Source: Bacteroidales bacterium WCE2004 (GTDB lineage: Bacteria > Bacteroidota > Bacteroidia > Bacteroidales > UBA932). From it: 64,000 nucleotides of DNA. The DNA lies in assembly GCA_900167895.1 (NCBI GenBank), contig FUZR01000001.1:353144-417143 (forward strand), in the 5' to 3' direction. This document shows positions 25,248 to 34,562 of this stretch, in pieces (the stretch's first letter is position 1; every line of letters begins with the position of its first letter). The notes under the pieces are model-generated. The model was not told the origin of the DNA. It worked only from the letters and a program-made list of their open reading frames with translations, and ran no database searches. The position numbers and the translations under genes were made by a program.

Positions 25248-27035
25248 ATGAAAAAGATAATCAGAATCGCGGCAGTCGCCGCACTCGCGTTCTCTTTCGC
25301 TTCCTGTGAGTCATTTCTCGACACCACCAACTACTGGTCCAAGGACAGCAGCAACTTCCCTGTGAATTCTACTGACGCGGAACAGATGCTCGCCGGTATC
25401 TACAACAACCTCAATGTCTCCATCGGTGACGGTGTGAACACCAACCACTTCCTGTGGTCCATGGCGGCATCGGACGACGCGCTCGGCGGCGGTGGCCAGA
25501 ATGACCAGGCCATGCAGGCGGAAGACCTCCTGCTGAACTTCGGTTCCGATATGTACAATACCTTCTATGTGAACCGCTACAAGGGCATCGCCCGCGCGAA
25601 CGCCGCCATCGAATCCCTGCCGAACTGCGGCGTCGCCGACAAGCTGCCCCAGTACATGGGCGAGGCTTTCTTCCTCCGTGCCTGGTACTACTACGAGCTC
25701 GCCTCCATGTTCGGCAACATCCCCTGCCCCGTTTCTCCCGAAGCGGACGCCACCCTGCCGCAGATCGGCGGCGAGGAGCTCTGGGGCCGGATCATCGAGG
25801 ACTGCAAGATCGCCGCTGACATCATGCCCGCCAAGCAGGCTATCGGCGACGGCCACGTGGACAAATATGCCGCCGAGGCCCTCCTGGGCCGCGCCTATCT
25901 GTTCGCCTCCGGCTTCTTCGGCATCAGCGACATCACCCTGCCGGCCTACGAGAACGAGGCCATCGGCGTGAGCATCGCCGAAGGCACCAAGATCTCCAAG
26001 GCCGATGTCGGCGCCTACATCACCGACTGCGTCAACAACTCGGGCTACACCCTCGTGGACGACTTCCACAACCTGTGGGCCTACACCAACCGATGCACCG
26101 TCGATGATCCGAAGAACCCGTGGGCCGGCAAAGGCTACAAGTGGGTCGAGGACGACGGCGCCCGCAACCCCGAGGCCATGTTCATCATCAAGTTCAACAC
26201 CCAGCCCGCCTGGGGTACCACCATCGGTTATTCCAACCAGACCTGCCTCTTCCTCGGCGTCCGCGGCCAGAGCCTTGACAACGGCGAGTGCATCCCGTTC
26301 GGTACCGGCTGGGGCATGTGCCCGGTCAACCCGTCCCTCGTCTCCGACTGGAAGGCACTGGAGCCGAACGACGCCCGTCTGGACGCTTCCATCATCCCGG
26401 TCGAGAAGTTCAACGGCACCTATAAGTTCGGTGGCGACTCCAACATCCAGGAGAGCGGCTTCTACCAGACCAAGAACATGCCTGTCATGGCCTGGAGCGA
26501 AGACAAGGGCAAGTATATGAAGTCCTTCACCAACGTCATGTTCCCCGACCTGACCTGGTCGAGCGGCAACGAAGACAACTTCCAGCTCAACTGCGTCAAC
26601 GACATGGTGCTGATCCGCTTCGCCGAGGTTCTGCTGATGGACGCCGAGCTGAACGGCAGCCAGGCTTCCTTCGACAAGGTCCGCGCCCGCGCCGGCCTCC
26701 CGAGCAAGCCGCTCAACGAAGAGAACCTGCGCAACGAGCGCCGCTGGGAGCTCGCCTTTGAAGGCGTCCGCTTCAACGACCTCCGCCGCTACGGCGAAAG
26801 CTACGCGGTGACCGCCCTGAACAAGCAGGACGGCGTGAAGGTCTGGAACAACGGTGTCGAAGGCACGAACAACGCCTCCAAGTACAACGGCGGCTACGGT
26901 GCGCGCTACTCCGCCACCAAGGGCTTCGTCCCGCTCCCGAGCAGCCAGATTTCCCTGTCCGCCGGAGCCGGCGAACAATACAAGTTCTCCCAGAACGAAG
27001 GTTGGGGCTCCCAGTTTGACTTCCCGGGCTGGTAA
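25248..27035 (+). CDS. SusD-like starch-binding-type outer-membrane lipoprotein
   Basis: A 595-residue RagB/SusD-family lipoprotein with lipobox FSFASCESFLD. The TPR-like helical scaffold is visible in YKGIARANAAIESLPNC, QYMGEAFFLRAWYYYELASM and the late ELAFEGVRFNDLRRYGE, a family hallmark. It forms the lid over the SusC channel and binds the glycan. ATG 25248 is preferred over the ATG at 25239, because it puts the basic residues directly before the hydrophobic segment. It sits between susC and the surface-binding lipoprotein gene, all on one strand with short gaps. Confidence 0.93.
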   Translation: MKKIIRIAAVAALAFSFASCESFLDTTNYWSKDSSNFPVNSTDAEQMLAGIYNNLNVSIGDGVNTNHFLWSMAASDDALGGGGQNDQAMQAEDLLLNFGSDMYNTFYVNRYKGIARANAAIESLPNCGVADKLPQYMGEAFFLRAWYYYELASMFGNIPCPVSPEADATLPQIGGEELWGRIIEDCKIAADIMPAKQAIGDGHVDKYAAEALLGRAYLFASGFFGISDITLPAYENEAIGVSIAEGTKISKADVGAYITDCVNNSGYTLVDDFHNLWAYTNRCTVDDPKNPWAGKGYKWVEDDGARNPEAMFIIKFNTQPAWGTTIGYSNQTCLFLGVRGQSLDNGECIPFGTGWGMCPVNPSLVSDWKALEPNDARLDASIIPVEKFNGTYKFGGDSNIQESGFYQTKNMPVMAWSEDKGKYMKSFTNVMFPDLTWSSGNEDNFQLNCVNDMVLIRFAEVLLMDAELNGSQASFDKVRARAGLPSKPLNEENLRNERRWELAFEGVRFNDLRRYGESYAVTALNKQDGVKVWNNGVEGTNNASKYNGGYGARYSATKGFVPLPSSQISLSAGAGEQYKFSQNEGWGSQFDFPGW

Positions 27036-27065
27036 TAGGTTCAACCAAAAGAAATGACACGTATT

Positions 27066-28556
27066 ATGAAAAGAATATCACATCTTTCGATGATAGCCCT
27101 GGCAGGTATGATGCTGGTGTCCTGCGACCCCGTGCTGATCAAGGGCCCTGAGGCGGACGCGGCCATCTCCGCGAGCGATCTCCAGAGCGCCTTCGTCATC
27201 GACGGCCAGTTCGCCGATGCCGAATGCACCACGCCCCAGGCTGACGGTAACTTCATCAAGTACCACACCACCCCCGCCCGGACCGTCCAGGTGTTCAACT
27301 ACAAGGCAGACGGTTCCGTGAACGTCCTCGCCACCGGCGCCGCCGGCGTATTCAAGATCATGCCCCGCCGCGGTGCGGATGCGAACCAGCCTTTCCACGT
27401 CTCCACGATCAACCAGGACGCCTCCGTCAGCACGTTTGACAGCAGCGTCAACGTCTTCGTCCCCGGCGACCTCGCTCCCGAGGTGAAGATCCTCACCGGC
27501 GACTCCGGCCGCAAGGCCTGGAAATGGTACACCATCGACGGCTCCTGCTGGGGCAACGCCGGCTATGTCGGCGCGGCCGGCCACGGCGCCGACGTCGCCG
27601 CGGGCGCCATTCCCGGCATCTGGTGGGGCTGCACCCCGGCCCAGCTCGAGACCGAGCAGATCGCCCATGCCGGCGGCACCGCCTACGGCTATGGCGACGA
27701 CAACGCCTATATGATCTTCAACGAGGACGGCGAGTGCATCTCCTACAAGGCGGACGGCACGCAGATCGCCAAGGGCTCCTACAGCCTGAACGACTACGAT
27801 CCCGACTGCGCCGACGGTTACCACTACGGCAAGCTCGTCACGACCGACGCCCCGATCCTGTTCCCGTTCGCCATCAACAAGAATGGCCAGCGCGTCAACG
27901 AGTTCGACGTCGCCTACATCGATCCCAACATGATGATCCTCATCGATCCCGCCGGCAACAGCGCCAACTCCTGGAGCGAGTCCACCTGGTGGCGCTTCAA
28001 GAACGCCTCCGACGTGGACGCCGCCCTGGCCGGCAGCGGCCAGCGCAGCTGGACCTGGAAGACGGTCGACGGCTCCTGCTGGGGCAACGCCGGCTATGTC
28101 GGCGCGGCCGGCCACGGCGCCAACCTCGCCGCGGGCGAAGTGCCCGGCATCTGGTGGGGCTGCACTCCGGCCCAGCTCGAGACCGAGCAGGTCGCCCATG
28201 CCGGCGGCAAGGTCTACGGCTATGGCAGCGACGACGCCTACATGACCTTCGACATGGTCAACGGCACCGTTACGTCCTACGACGCCAGCGGCAAGGCCAT
28301 CGCGTCCTCTCCGTATGCGGTCGAGAATTTCGACTGGACCGCTCCGGACGGATACAAGATGGGCGACCTGGCCACGGGAGCCGAAGAATCCGGTATCCTC
28401 TTCCCGTTCGCCATCAACAAGAACGGAGCCGTGGCCACCAACTACGAGATCGTCTATATGGATGGCAATCTGCTCACCCTCATTGCCAACTATGACGGAG
28501 TAGCCGCCAATTCCTGGAGCGAATGCACCTGGTGGCGGTTCCAACCCAAAAAATAG
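27066..28556 (+). CDS. Putative surface glycan-binding lipoprotein with two near-identical repeats
   Basis: A 496-residue lipoprotein (lipobox GMMLVSCDP). After an N-terminal domain of about 145 residues it contains two tandem domains of about 177 residues. Each begins with a tryptophan-rich block (WKWYTIDGSCWGNAGYVGAA in the first), continues with GIWWGCTPAQLETEQ, LFPFAINKNG and ends in SWSExTWWRF. The abundance of surface tryptophans suggests carbohydrate binding. As the last gene of a SusC/SusD operon it occupies the position of SusE/SGBP proteins, which rarely share sequence. No named family was recognised. A strong terminator follows 19 bases after the stop. Start 27066 is preferred over ATG 27054 by signal-peptide position. 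Confidence 0.8.
   Translation: MKRISHLSMIALAGMMLVSCDPVLIKGPEADAAISASDLQSAFVIDGQFADAECTTPQADGNFIKYHTTPARTVQVFNYKADGSVNVLATGAAGVFKIMPRRGADANQPFHVSTINQDASVSTFDSSVNVFVPGDLAPEVKILTGDSGRKAWKWYTIDGSCWGNAGYVGAAGHGADVAAGAIPGIWWGCTPAQLETEQIAHAGGTAYGYGDDNAYMIFNEDGECISYKADGTQIAKGSYSLNDYDPDCADGYHYGKLVTTDAPILFPFAINKNGQRVNEFDVAYIDPNMMILIDPAGNSANSWSESTWWRFKNASDVDAALAGSGQRSWTWKTVDGSCWGNAGYVGAAGHGANLAAGEVPGIWWGCTPAQLETEQVAHAGGKVYGYGSDDAYMTFDMVNGTVTSYDASGKAIASSPYAVENFDWTAPDGYKMGDLATGAEESGILFPFAINKNGAVATNYEIVYMDGNLLTLIANYDGVAANSWSECTWWRFQPKK
27535..27700 (+). repeat. Internal direct repeat, first copy
   Basis: This pairs with 28066-28231, a constant offset of 531 bases. The first 56 bases (27535-27590 and 28066-28121) are identical, and the rest differs at scattered positions. 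Confidence 0.85.
28066..28231 (+). repeat. Internal direct repeat, second copy
   Basis: Second copy of the repeat at 27535-27700, coding for the same tryptophan-rich segment of the second domain. Confidence 0.85.
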
Positions 28557-28574
28557 TTTACACGTTTCAAGCAG

Positions 28575-28610
28575 GAAGCAGCCGCCGTGCGGCGGCTGCT
28601 TCTTTTTTTT
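28575..28610 (+). terminator. Strong intrinsic terminator ending the SusCD operon
   Basis: A perfect 12-bp stem (GAAGCAGCCGCC 28575-28586 with GGCGGCTGCTTC 28591-28602) around a 4-base loop, followed by eight T residues. Confidence 0.95.
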
Positions 28611-28612
28611 AT

Positions 28613-28620
28613 TATTTTTG
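28613..28620 (+). promoter_or_regulatory. Bacteroidota -7 promoter box of the membrane/propeller operon (predicted leaderless)
   Basis: TATTTTTG lies directly after the terminator T-run and ends 5 bases before ATG 28626, so the message should begin at or just past the A of the start codon. Confidence 0.65.
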
Positions 28621-28625
28621 TCCGG

Positions 28626-30071
28626 ATGAACAAAGGATGCAGGATCAGTCTGACGGCCCTTCTGGGCGTAGCCGTATTCGTTTTCTGGATGTGGCTCTAT
28701 CCGCAAGCGCTCCACTATCAGGAACAGAACCAGCTGTTCCTCTTCACCTGGGACTATCTTGCCGGACGCCTGGCCGTGCCGGGCGGCCTTGCCGACTGGC
28801 TGTCGGAATTCCTCGTCCAGTTCTTCTATGTCCGGACCGCCGGCGCCCTCATCCTGGCGCTGCTGGCCGTCCTGCTGCAGCGCGCCGTCTGGACGGCCGC
28901 CGGGGAGCACAGGTCCCTGTACGCTCCCAGTTTCATCCCTTCCCTCCTGCTGCTCGTCCACATGGGCGACGTGGAGACGCTGGTCAGCTTTCCCGTCGCG
29001 CTGCTGCTGGCCGTATCGCTCTGCCCGCTGTTCTGCCGGGCCGGCTGGCACCGGCTGTGGCTCATCCCGCTGGGATGGTGGCTCGTGGGGCCGGTCATCG
29101 CGGTCCCCGTCCTGTGGGCAGCGATCCAGGGGCGGAAATGGCAGGATTTCGTCCTGCTGGCGTGGCTGGCCGTGTCCGTCTGCGTCCTGCACCGCCTGCT
29201 GGCCGGCCAATACCCGCTGCGGGACCTCGTCAGCGGCCTCAACTACTACCGCCGCAACGGCCTGACCCCCGTCCTGCAGGGCGTGATCCCCGCGGCCGCG
29301 CTCCTCTCCGCCGGGCTCTGCGGTCTGCGGACCCGGCGCCCCCGGATCCTGGAAGCGGCGCTGGCCGCCGCGCTGGCCCTGGGCACCTGGGTCGGTGTCG
29401 CCTGTTCCAGCGACAAGGACACGATGGAGACCATCGCCTACGACTGGCTCATCCGCCACGAACGCTATGCGGAGGTCATCGGACGGGCCGAAAAGTATCA
29501 GCCCCGCAACCCCGTCAGCGCCTGCTCGGTCAATTTCTGCCTCTTCATGGAAGGCCAGCTCCGGCAGCGGCTCACTGACTTCTACCAATGCGGCACGGAA
29601 GGGCTGGTCCTCCCCAGCATCCGCGACAATCTGTCCGACGTCACCTCGGCCGAACTGCTCTGGATGATGGGCATGCCCAACATCACCCTGCAGTATTGTT
29701 TCGACCTGCAGGAAGCCATCCCCAACTGCCGCAAGAGCGGCCGTTTCACCGCACGGATCGCCGAATGCAACATCGTCAACGGCTGGTACGCCCGCGCGGA
29801 GAAATACCTCGACATCCTGTCGCACAGCCTCTTCTACCGGCGCTGGGCCCTGGACCGCAAGGCCCTGCTCCGGGACGAGTCCCGGGTCGCGGCCGACCCG
29901 GTGTACGCCTACATCCGCAGCGTCCGCTTCCGGAGCGACTTCATCGCCGACTACGACGCGCTGGACAAGATGATGGCCGTCCTGTACAACCAGAACAAAG
30001 ACAATTTCATGGCTGCCGAGTACTACCAGGCCTGGCAGCTGCTCAAGCAGAGGAGGTCCGGCCATGAATAG
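28626..30071 (+). CDS. Polytopic membrane protein with helical-repeat tail, DUF6057-like, C-terminally short (module 1)
   Basis: A 481-residue protein. The first ~280 residues hold a series of hydrophobic segments (for example ISLTALLGVAVFVFWMWLYP and GALILALLAVLLQRAVW). The rest is a soluble helical-repeat region with SVNFCLFMEGQLRQRLTDFY, LWMMGMPNITLQY and ARIAECNIVNGWYARAEKYL. It is homologous to the proteins at 37817 and 32047 but ends at FMAAEYYQAWQLLKQ, about 100 residues before the full-length paralogue. The family resembles DUF6057 of Bacteroidales (name from recollection, function unknown). Its stop overlaps the start of propeller gene 1 by 8 bases. The leader is nearly absent. It may be a channel or scaffold for the partner lipoprotein, which is inference only. 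Confidence 0.75.
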   Translation: MNKGCRISLTALLGVAVFVFWMWLYPQALHYQEQNQLFLFTWDYLAGRLAVPGGLADWLSEFLVQFFYVRTAGALILALLAVLLQRAVWTAAGEHRSLYAPSFIPSLLLLVHMGDVETLVSFPVALLLAVSLCPLFCRAGWHRLWLIPLGWWLVGPVIAVPVLWAAIQGRKWQDFVLLAWLAVSVCVLHRLLAGQYPLRDLVSGLNYYRRNGLTPVLQGVIPAAALLSAGLCGLRTRRPRILEAALAAALALGTWVGVACSSDKDTMETIAYDWLIRHERYAEVIGRAEKYQPRNPVSACSVNFCLFMEGQLRQRLTDFYQCGTEGLVLPSIRDNLSDVTSAELLWMMGMPNITLQYCFDLQEAIPNCRKSGRFTARIAECNIVNGWYARAEKYLDILSHSLFYRRWALDRKALLRDESRVAADPVYAYIRSVRFRSDFIADYDALDKMMAVLYNQNKDNFMAAEYYQAWQLLKQRRSGHE

Positions 30072-31518
30072 ATGGATTCCCGCCCTGTTCGCAGCCCTGC
30101 TGCTCCTGGCCGGCTGCAGCGGAAGCACCACCCGCGTGGAGGCGCTTCCCGACATTTATCCCGACTACATCGGCGTGACCGTTCCGGCCGGTATCGCGCC
30201 TTTGAATTTCAACCTGCCGGAAGAATACGACCGCGTGTTCGTGCACGTGGCCGGCAGCCGGGGCGGCGAGCTCCGGGCCCGCGGCCGCTGGGCCGCCTTC
30301 CCCATCCGCAAATGGCATGCGCTCACCCGCCGGAACGCCGGCGGCACCCTCTCCGTCACGGTCCTGGGCCACAAGGACGGCCGCTGGACCCAGTGGAAGG
30401 ACTTCCCCATCTACGTGAGCGACGCGCCACTGACGGATTACGGCGTCACCTACCGCAAGATCGCCCCCGGCTACACGACCTACAGCCACATCGGCATCTA
30501 TCAGCGCGACATCCACACCTTCGTGGAGGAGCCCATCATCGAGAGCACGCTCACCCCGGGCCAGTGTATGAACTGCCACACGGCCAACGCCACGGACCCG
30601 GAGCAGTTCCTCTTCCACCTCCGCGGCCGGCACGGCGCCACGCTGATCCAGCAGGGCGGCGCCCGCGAATGGGTCACGACCAAGACCGACAGCACGATCG
30701 GCAACGTCGCCTACTGCTACTGGCATCCCGGCGGGCGCTGGTTCGCCGGCTCCATCAACCCGGTCCGCCAGAGCTTCTGGACAGGCGACCGGCGCACCAT
30801 CGAGGTGTTCGACCTGGCCTCGGACCTCGTGGTGATGGACGTGCAGGACCATTCTCTCGTCGTGGACCCCAGGTTCACGACCGAAGATTATCTGGAGTCC
30901 TCCCCGGCCTTCACGCCGGACGGCAGGACGCTCTACTTCTGCCGGGCGAAGGCCTTTCCAGTCCCCCAGCAGGTGGACAGCATCCGCTACGACCTGGTGC
31001 GCGCCGCCTTCGACCCGGAGACCGGCGCCCTGGGCGACATCGAGACCGTTGTCCCGGCCAGCCGGGAAGGCCACAGCGTCAGCTTCCCGCGTCCCTCCTA
31101 TGACGGACGCTGGCTGATGTACAACCAGGCGGACTTCGGAGTCTTCCCCATCAGCCACGAAGAGGCCGACCTCTGGCTGATGGACCTCTCCACCGGAGAG
31201 ACCCGCCCCATCGGCGAAGTCAACAGCCCCGTATCCGAGAGTTTCCACAACTGGAGCTCCGACAGCCGCTGGTTCCTGTTCTCCAGCCGCCGCGAGGACG
31301 GGCTCTACGTGCAGGTCTACCTCGCTTCCATCGACGCGCAGGGCCGTTGCACCAAGCCTTTCGTCCTCCCCCAGAAGAATCCACGCAAATATTACCATAA
31401 CACGCTGTATTCGTTCAACGCCCCGGACTTCACCAAAAGCCGTGTCCGCTTCGACACGCGCGGCGTCTACCGGGACGTCTTCTCCGACGAACGCATCCAA
31501 TCTACCGTAAAGCCATGA
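30064..31518 (+). CDS. PD40/TolB-like beta-propeller lipoprotein with CxxCH motif (module 1)
   Basis: A 484-residue lipoprotein (lipobox LLLAGCSGS). The first ~145 residues form a beta domain containing DIYPDYIGVTVPAGIAPLNF, shared with its two paralogues. CMNCH at residues 168-172 matches the covalent heme c attachment motif. The C-terminal half has PD40-type propeller repeats (SPAFTPDGRTLYFC, NWSSDSRWFLFSSRREDG). It is most likely exposed in the periplasm or on the outer membrane. It starts inside the 3' end of the membrane-protein gene and its stop overlaps the next lipoprotein start (ATGA), so this is a tight operon. Function unknown. Heme binding is predicted from the motif alone. Confidence 0.8.
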   Translation: MNRWIPALFAALLLLAGCSGSTTRVEALPDIYPDYIGVTVPAGIAPLNFNLPEEYDRVFVHVAGSRGGELRARGRWAAFPIRKWHALTRRNAGGTLSVTVLGHKDGRWTQWKDFPIYVSDAPLTDYGVTYRKIAPGYTTYSHIGIYQRDIHTFVEEPIIESTLTPGQCMNCHTANATDPEQFLFHLRGRHGATLIQQGGAREWVTTKTDSTIGNVAYCYWHPGGRWFAGSINPVRQSFWTGDRRTIEVFDLASDLVVMDVQDHSLVVDPRFTTEDYLESSPAFTPDGRTLYFCRAKAFPVPQQVDSIRYDLVRAAFDPETGALGDIETVVPASREGHSVSFPRPSYDGRWLMYNQADFGVFPISHEEADLWLMDLSTGETRPIGEVNSPVSESFHNWSSDSRWFLFSSRREDGLYVQVYLASIDAQGRCTKPFVLPQKNPRKYYHNTLYSFNAPDFTKSRVRFDTRGVYRDVFSDERIQSTVKP

Positions 31519-32054
31519 GGAAAGCATTGATTTTCATTACCGTTTCGATTGTCCTGATCCTGTCTTCCTGCACGCGCAGCCAGTACCGCATCCACGGCCG
31601 CGTCACGTCCGGCGACCTGGAGGGGGTCCAGATTTTCCTGGTCCCGCTGGGACACGAAGACGCGGAGCACGTGGACTCCGTCTATATCCACAATTATGAA
31701 TTCTCCTTCAAGGGAGACACGCAGTGGATGTGCGACATCCGCCTGGACAAGCGCCACCGCGACAAGGGGCAGAACCTGCTCGTGGTCACGGAACCCGGCG
31801 ACATCTACGTGACCATCGGGCCGGACAGCGTCGGGGGCGGGACGCCCCAGAACGACAGCCTGCAGGTCTGGAAGGACCTGACCATCCGGCAGAACAGGCT
31901 GTCTGCCGAGCTGCGCCGCAACGGGCTGGACGCGCAGGCCGATTCCACGTTCGCGATCTACAAGGCCCGCACGCAGGCCATGGCCGTCGCGACGGGCGCC
32001 GAGAGCACCCTGGGCGCATTCCTGCTGGGACTGTATCCCCTTCCCAATGAATAA
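31515..32054 (+). CDS. Small lipoprotein with DUF4369-like domain
   Basis: A 179-residue lipoprotein (lipobox VLILSSCTRS). YRIHGRVTSGDLEGVQIFLV and SVYIHNYEFSFKG resemble the DUF4369 beta domain that often precedes a thioredoxin domain in Bacteroidota. Here no thioredoxin domain follows, and the C-terminus is helical (LTIRQNRLSAELRRNGLDAQ). It is translationally coupled on both sides: ATGA overlap with propeller gene 1 and an 8-base overlap with the next gene. The conserved position inside the module implies a joint role. Whether it assists heme or thiol chemistry cannot be told. Confidence 0.7.
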   Translation: MRKALIFITVSIVLILSSCTRSQYRIHGRVTSGDLEGVQIFLVPLGHEDAEHVDSVYIHNYEFSFKGDTQWMCDIRLDKRHRDKGQNLLVVTEPGDIYVTIGPDSVGGGTPQNDSLQVWKDLTIRQNRLSAELRRNGLDAQADSTFAIYKARTQAMAVATGAESTLGAFLLGLYPLPNE

Positions 32055-33102
32055 GAAACGTATCCTGATCCTGACCATCGCCGCGGCGGCCCTGCTCGCC
32101 GGGGCGAGCCAGGCCGCGTTCCTGCTCCGCTATCCGTACTTCCGGAAATACGCCGCCCAGAACGGCATTTCGCTGCGCGAAGCGCGGAAAGCCTGGGGGC
32201 GTCCGGACAAGCTTTCGGAGGTGGCGATGGGCCTTACCGTGGAGGCTGCCCTGGAGAACTGGGACGCCGTCGCCGCGCTGGCCGCCGAGGACCGGAAGTC
32301 GGAGATCGGGACCTACTACTACAACCTCGCCAACGCGCAGCGGGGGCAGCTCGCCGACCGGCTGCTGGACTACTACCAGCCTTTCGAGCGGGGGCTGTTC
32401 CTCCCCGTCGGCGAGCGCTCAACGCCTTTCCAGATCGCCTGTGCGGGCGACGTCTGGTTCGCCCTGGGCGACATGTCGATGGCGGAGCGCGACGCCATGC
32501 TGGGCATGCTCTTCTCCCCCGCGCACACCGGCCCGCGCTATCTGCGCCGCCTGGCGGAGACCAACCTGGTGACAGGCGACCATGAAGCCGCCTCCAAGTA
32601 TCTGCGCATCCTGTCGAACACGCCTTCGGAGCGCGCCTGGGCGCAGGAGCGCTTCCCGGATGCGTGGAGCCCGGAATACCGGGCCCGCATCGGGCAGAAG
32701 CGCGCCCTGCTGCCGCGCCACGACATCGTGCACGGCATGGACCAGACCCAGCTCATCCTGCGGATCCTGCTGCATTCCAACCCCGACAACCGGATGGCCC
32801 TGGACTACCTCCTCTGCTACGACCTGCTCACCAAGGACCTGGATGCGTTCGTGGCGGACTACGACCCCGGCCGCACCGCCTCGCACCTCTACGAGGAGGC
32901 GATGCTCATCTTCCTGGCCGCCAAGGGCGGGATGGACGGCGAGAATTTCTCCCATTACCATATCTCAGAGCGCAACTTCCAGCGTTTCAACGACTTCGTG
33001 CGCATCTACAAGCGGGACGGCGGCTCCCTGCAGAATCTGACCGAAGAATTCGGCAAGACTTATTGGTATTTTTACTATTTTGCGAAACGCAATGAGAATT
33101 AG
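32047..33102 (+). CDS. DUF6057-like protein reduced to one membrane anchor and the helical-repeat tail (module 2)
   Basis: A 351-residue protein with one N-terminal membrane segment (ILILTIAAAALLAGASQAAF). The soluble part aligns with the second half of the paralogue at 37817: ANAQRGQLADRLLDYYQ, YLRRLAETNLVTGDHEAASK and the aromatic end GKTYWYFYYFAKR match ARSGRLADSQFEYFQ, LYRRLAQTNIVNGDDAVARK and GDTYWFYYYYRYR. The whole polytopic membrane domain is missing. It overlaps the preceding gene by 8 bases and the following propeller gene by 11. It is likely a periplasm-facing helical protein that works with propeller 2 or with the membrane domain of module 1, which itself lacks this C-terminal end. 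Confidence 0.75.
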   Translation: MNKKRILILTIAAAALLAGASQAAFLLRYPYFRKYAAQNGISLREARKAWGRPDKLSEVAMGLTVEAALENWDAVAALAAEDRKSEIGTYYYNLANAQRGQLADRLLDYYQPFERGLFLPVGERSTPFQIACAGDVWFALGDMSMAERDAMLGMLFSPAHTGPRYLRRLAETNLVTGDHEAASKYLRILSNTPSERAWAQERFPDAWSPEYRARIGQKRALLPRHDIVHGMDQTQLILRILLHSNPDNRMALDYLLCYDLLTKDLDAFVADYDPGRTASHLYEEAMLIFLAAKGGMDGENFSHYHISERNFQRFNDFVRIYKRDGGSLQNLTEEFGKTYWYFYYFAKRNEN

Positions 33103-34546
33103 CCGGCTGATCCCGTTCCTGCTGCTCCTGGCCAGCGTCGCGTGCGCCCGTGTGGACGTGCGTCCGGCCGGCGTCGGCACCGACCGGCCGGAGCCGCTTT
33201 TCCCGGACTACCGGGACGTCACCGTGCCGGTCAACATTGCGCCGCTCAATTTCTACTACACCGACCCCGACGGCAAGCGCTTCGAGACCCGGTTCAGCGC
33301 CGGCGGCGCCTCCCGGACCTTCCGCGGCCGCGAAGTCGTGTGGGCGCCCCGTGCTTGGAAGAAGCTCCTGGCCGCCGCCGAAGGCAGCGACATCCGGGTG
33401 GAATCCGCCTACGAAGGCCCTTCCGGCCCGGTCCGCTTCGCCTGGAGCCTGCACGTCAGCGCGGATCCGGTGGACCCGTATCTGACCTACCGGCTCATCG
33501 AGCCCGGCTTCGAGGTCTGGGACGACCTGGAGATCGTGGAGCGGGACCTCACGTCCTTCGCCACGCGCCCCATCTCCGACTGGCGCAACACGGAGAACAA
33601 ATGCATGAACTGCCACATCCACGCGCAGGGGCGCGGGGACCTGTCGCTCTTCTACCTGCGCGGGCAGGGCGGCGGCGCCATCCTCAACCGGGACGGCGCC
33701 CTGCGCAAGCTCAACCTGCGCGACTCCGCCATGATCTCCTCCACCGTCTACGGCGAAATCCATCCCGCCGGCCGCTTCGGCGTGTTCTCGACCAATGTCA
33801 TCGTTCCCGGCATGCACCCCGTCGGCAACCGCCGGATGGAGGTCTTCGACACGGCCTCAGACCTCTGCGTGGCCGATTTCGACGCCAATCGGATGTCGAC
33901 CTTCGCGGAGACCGCCCGTCCGGACGTCTTCGAGACCTTCCCGGCCTTCTCCGCCGACGGCCGCTCCGTCATCTACTGCTCCGCTCCCGCCCGGCAGCTC
34001 CCCGCGCAGGTAGAGGAGATGAAGTATTCCCTGGTCCGGATTCCCTTCGACCCGGAGACCGGCGCCCTGGGCGCTCCGGCGGACACGCTCTGGAGCGGAC
34101 CGGCGCACGGCGCTTCCGCGTGCCATCCCAAGGCTTCGCCGGATGGCCGCTGGCTGCTTTTCACCGTCGCGGACTACGGCACCTTCCCCATCAACCACGG
34201 CGAGTGCGACCTGGCCCTGATGGACCTCCGGACCGGCGGGCTGGTCCCGATGGAGACCGTCAACGCGGACAAGTCCGACACTTACCACAGCTGGAGCTCC
34301 AACTCCCGCTGGTTCGTCTTCGCCTCCAAGCGGGGCGACGGCATGTTCGGCAAGCCCTGGTTCTGCCACGTCTCCGCCGACGGCAAGCCGTCGAAACCCT
34401 TCCTGCTCCCGCAGCAGGACCCGCATTTCTACGACAAGATGCTGCGCTCCTTCAACGTCCCCGACCTGGGCGACGCGCCGGTCGGCTTCGACGCCCGGCA
34501 GATCGGGCGCGTCTGGCGGGAAATGCCGGCGGAGCCTTTTGAATGA
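33092..34546 (+). CDS. PD40/TolB-like beta-propeller lipoprotein with CxxCH motif (module 2)
   Basis: A 484-residue paralogue of the genes at 30064 and 36332. The signal ends in LLLLASVACARVD, a lipobox. FPDYRDVTVPVNIAPLNFYY is the shared N-terminal block, CMNCH at residues 171-175 is the heme-type motif, and FPAFSADGRSVIYC and SWSSNSRWFVFASKRGDG are propeller repeats. ATG 33092 gives the best signal peptide. An upstream ATG at 33080 is possible. It is the last of five overlapping genes that start at 28626. The BACON-GH5 gene follows only 16 bases downstream and is probably in the same transcript. Confidence 0.8.
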   Translation: MRISRLIPFLLLLASVACARVDVRPAGVGTDRPEPLFPDYRDVTVPVNIAPLNFYYTDPDGKRFETRFSAGGASRTFRGREVVWAPRAWKKLLAAAEGSDIRVESAYEGPSGPVRFAWSLHVSADPVDPYLTYRLIEPGFEVWDDLEIVERDLTSFATRPISDWRNTENKCMNCHIHAQGRGDLSLFYLRGQGGGAILNRDGALRKLNLRDSAMISSTVYGEIHPAGRFGVFSTNVIVPGMHPVGNRRMEVFDTASDLCVADFDANRMSTFAETARPDVFETFPAFSADGRSVIYCSAPARQLPAQVEEMKYSLVRIPFDPETGALGAPADTLWSGPAHGASACHPKASPDGRWLLFTVADYGTFPINHGECDLALMDLRTGGLVPMETVNADKSDTYHSWSSNSRWFVFASKRGDGMFGKPWFCHVSADGKPSKPFLLPQQDPHFYDKMLRSFNVPDLGDAPVGFDARQIGRVWREMPAEPFE

Positions 34547-34562
34547 AACACCACCCACCATT

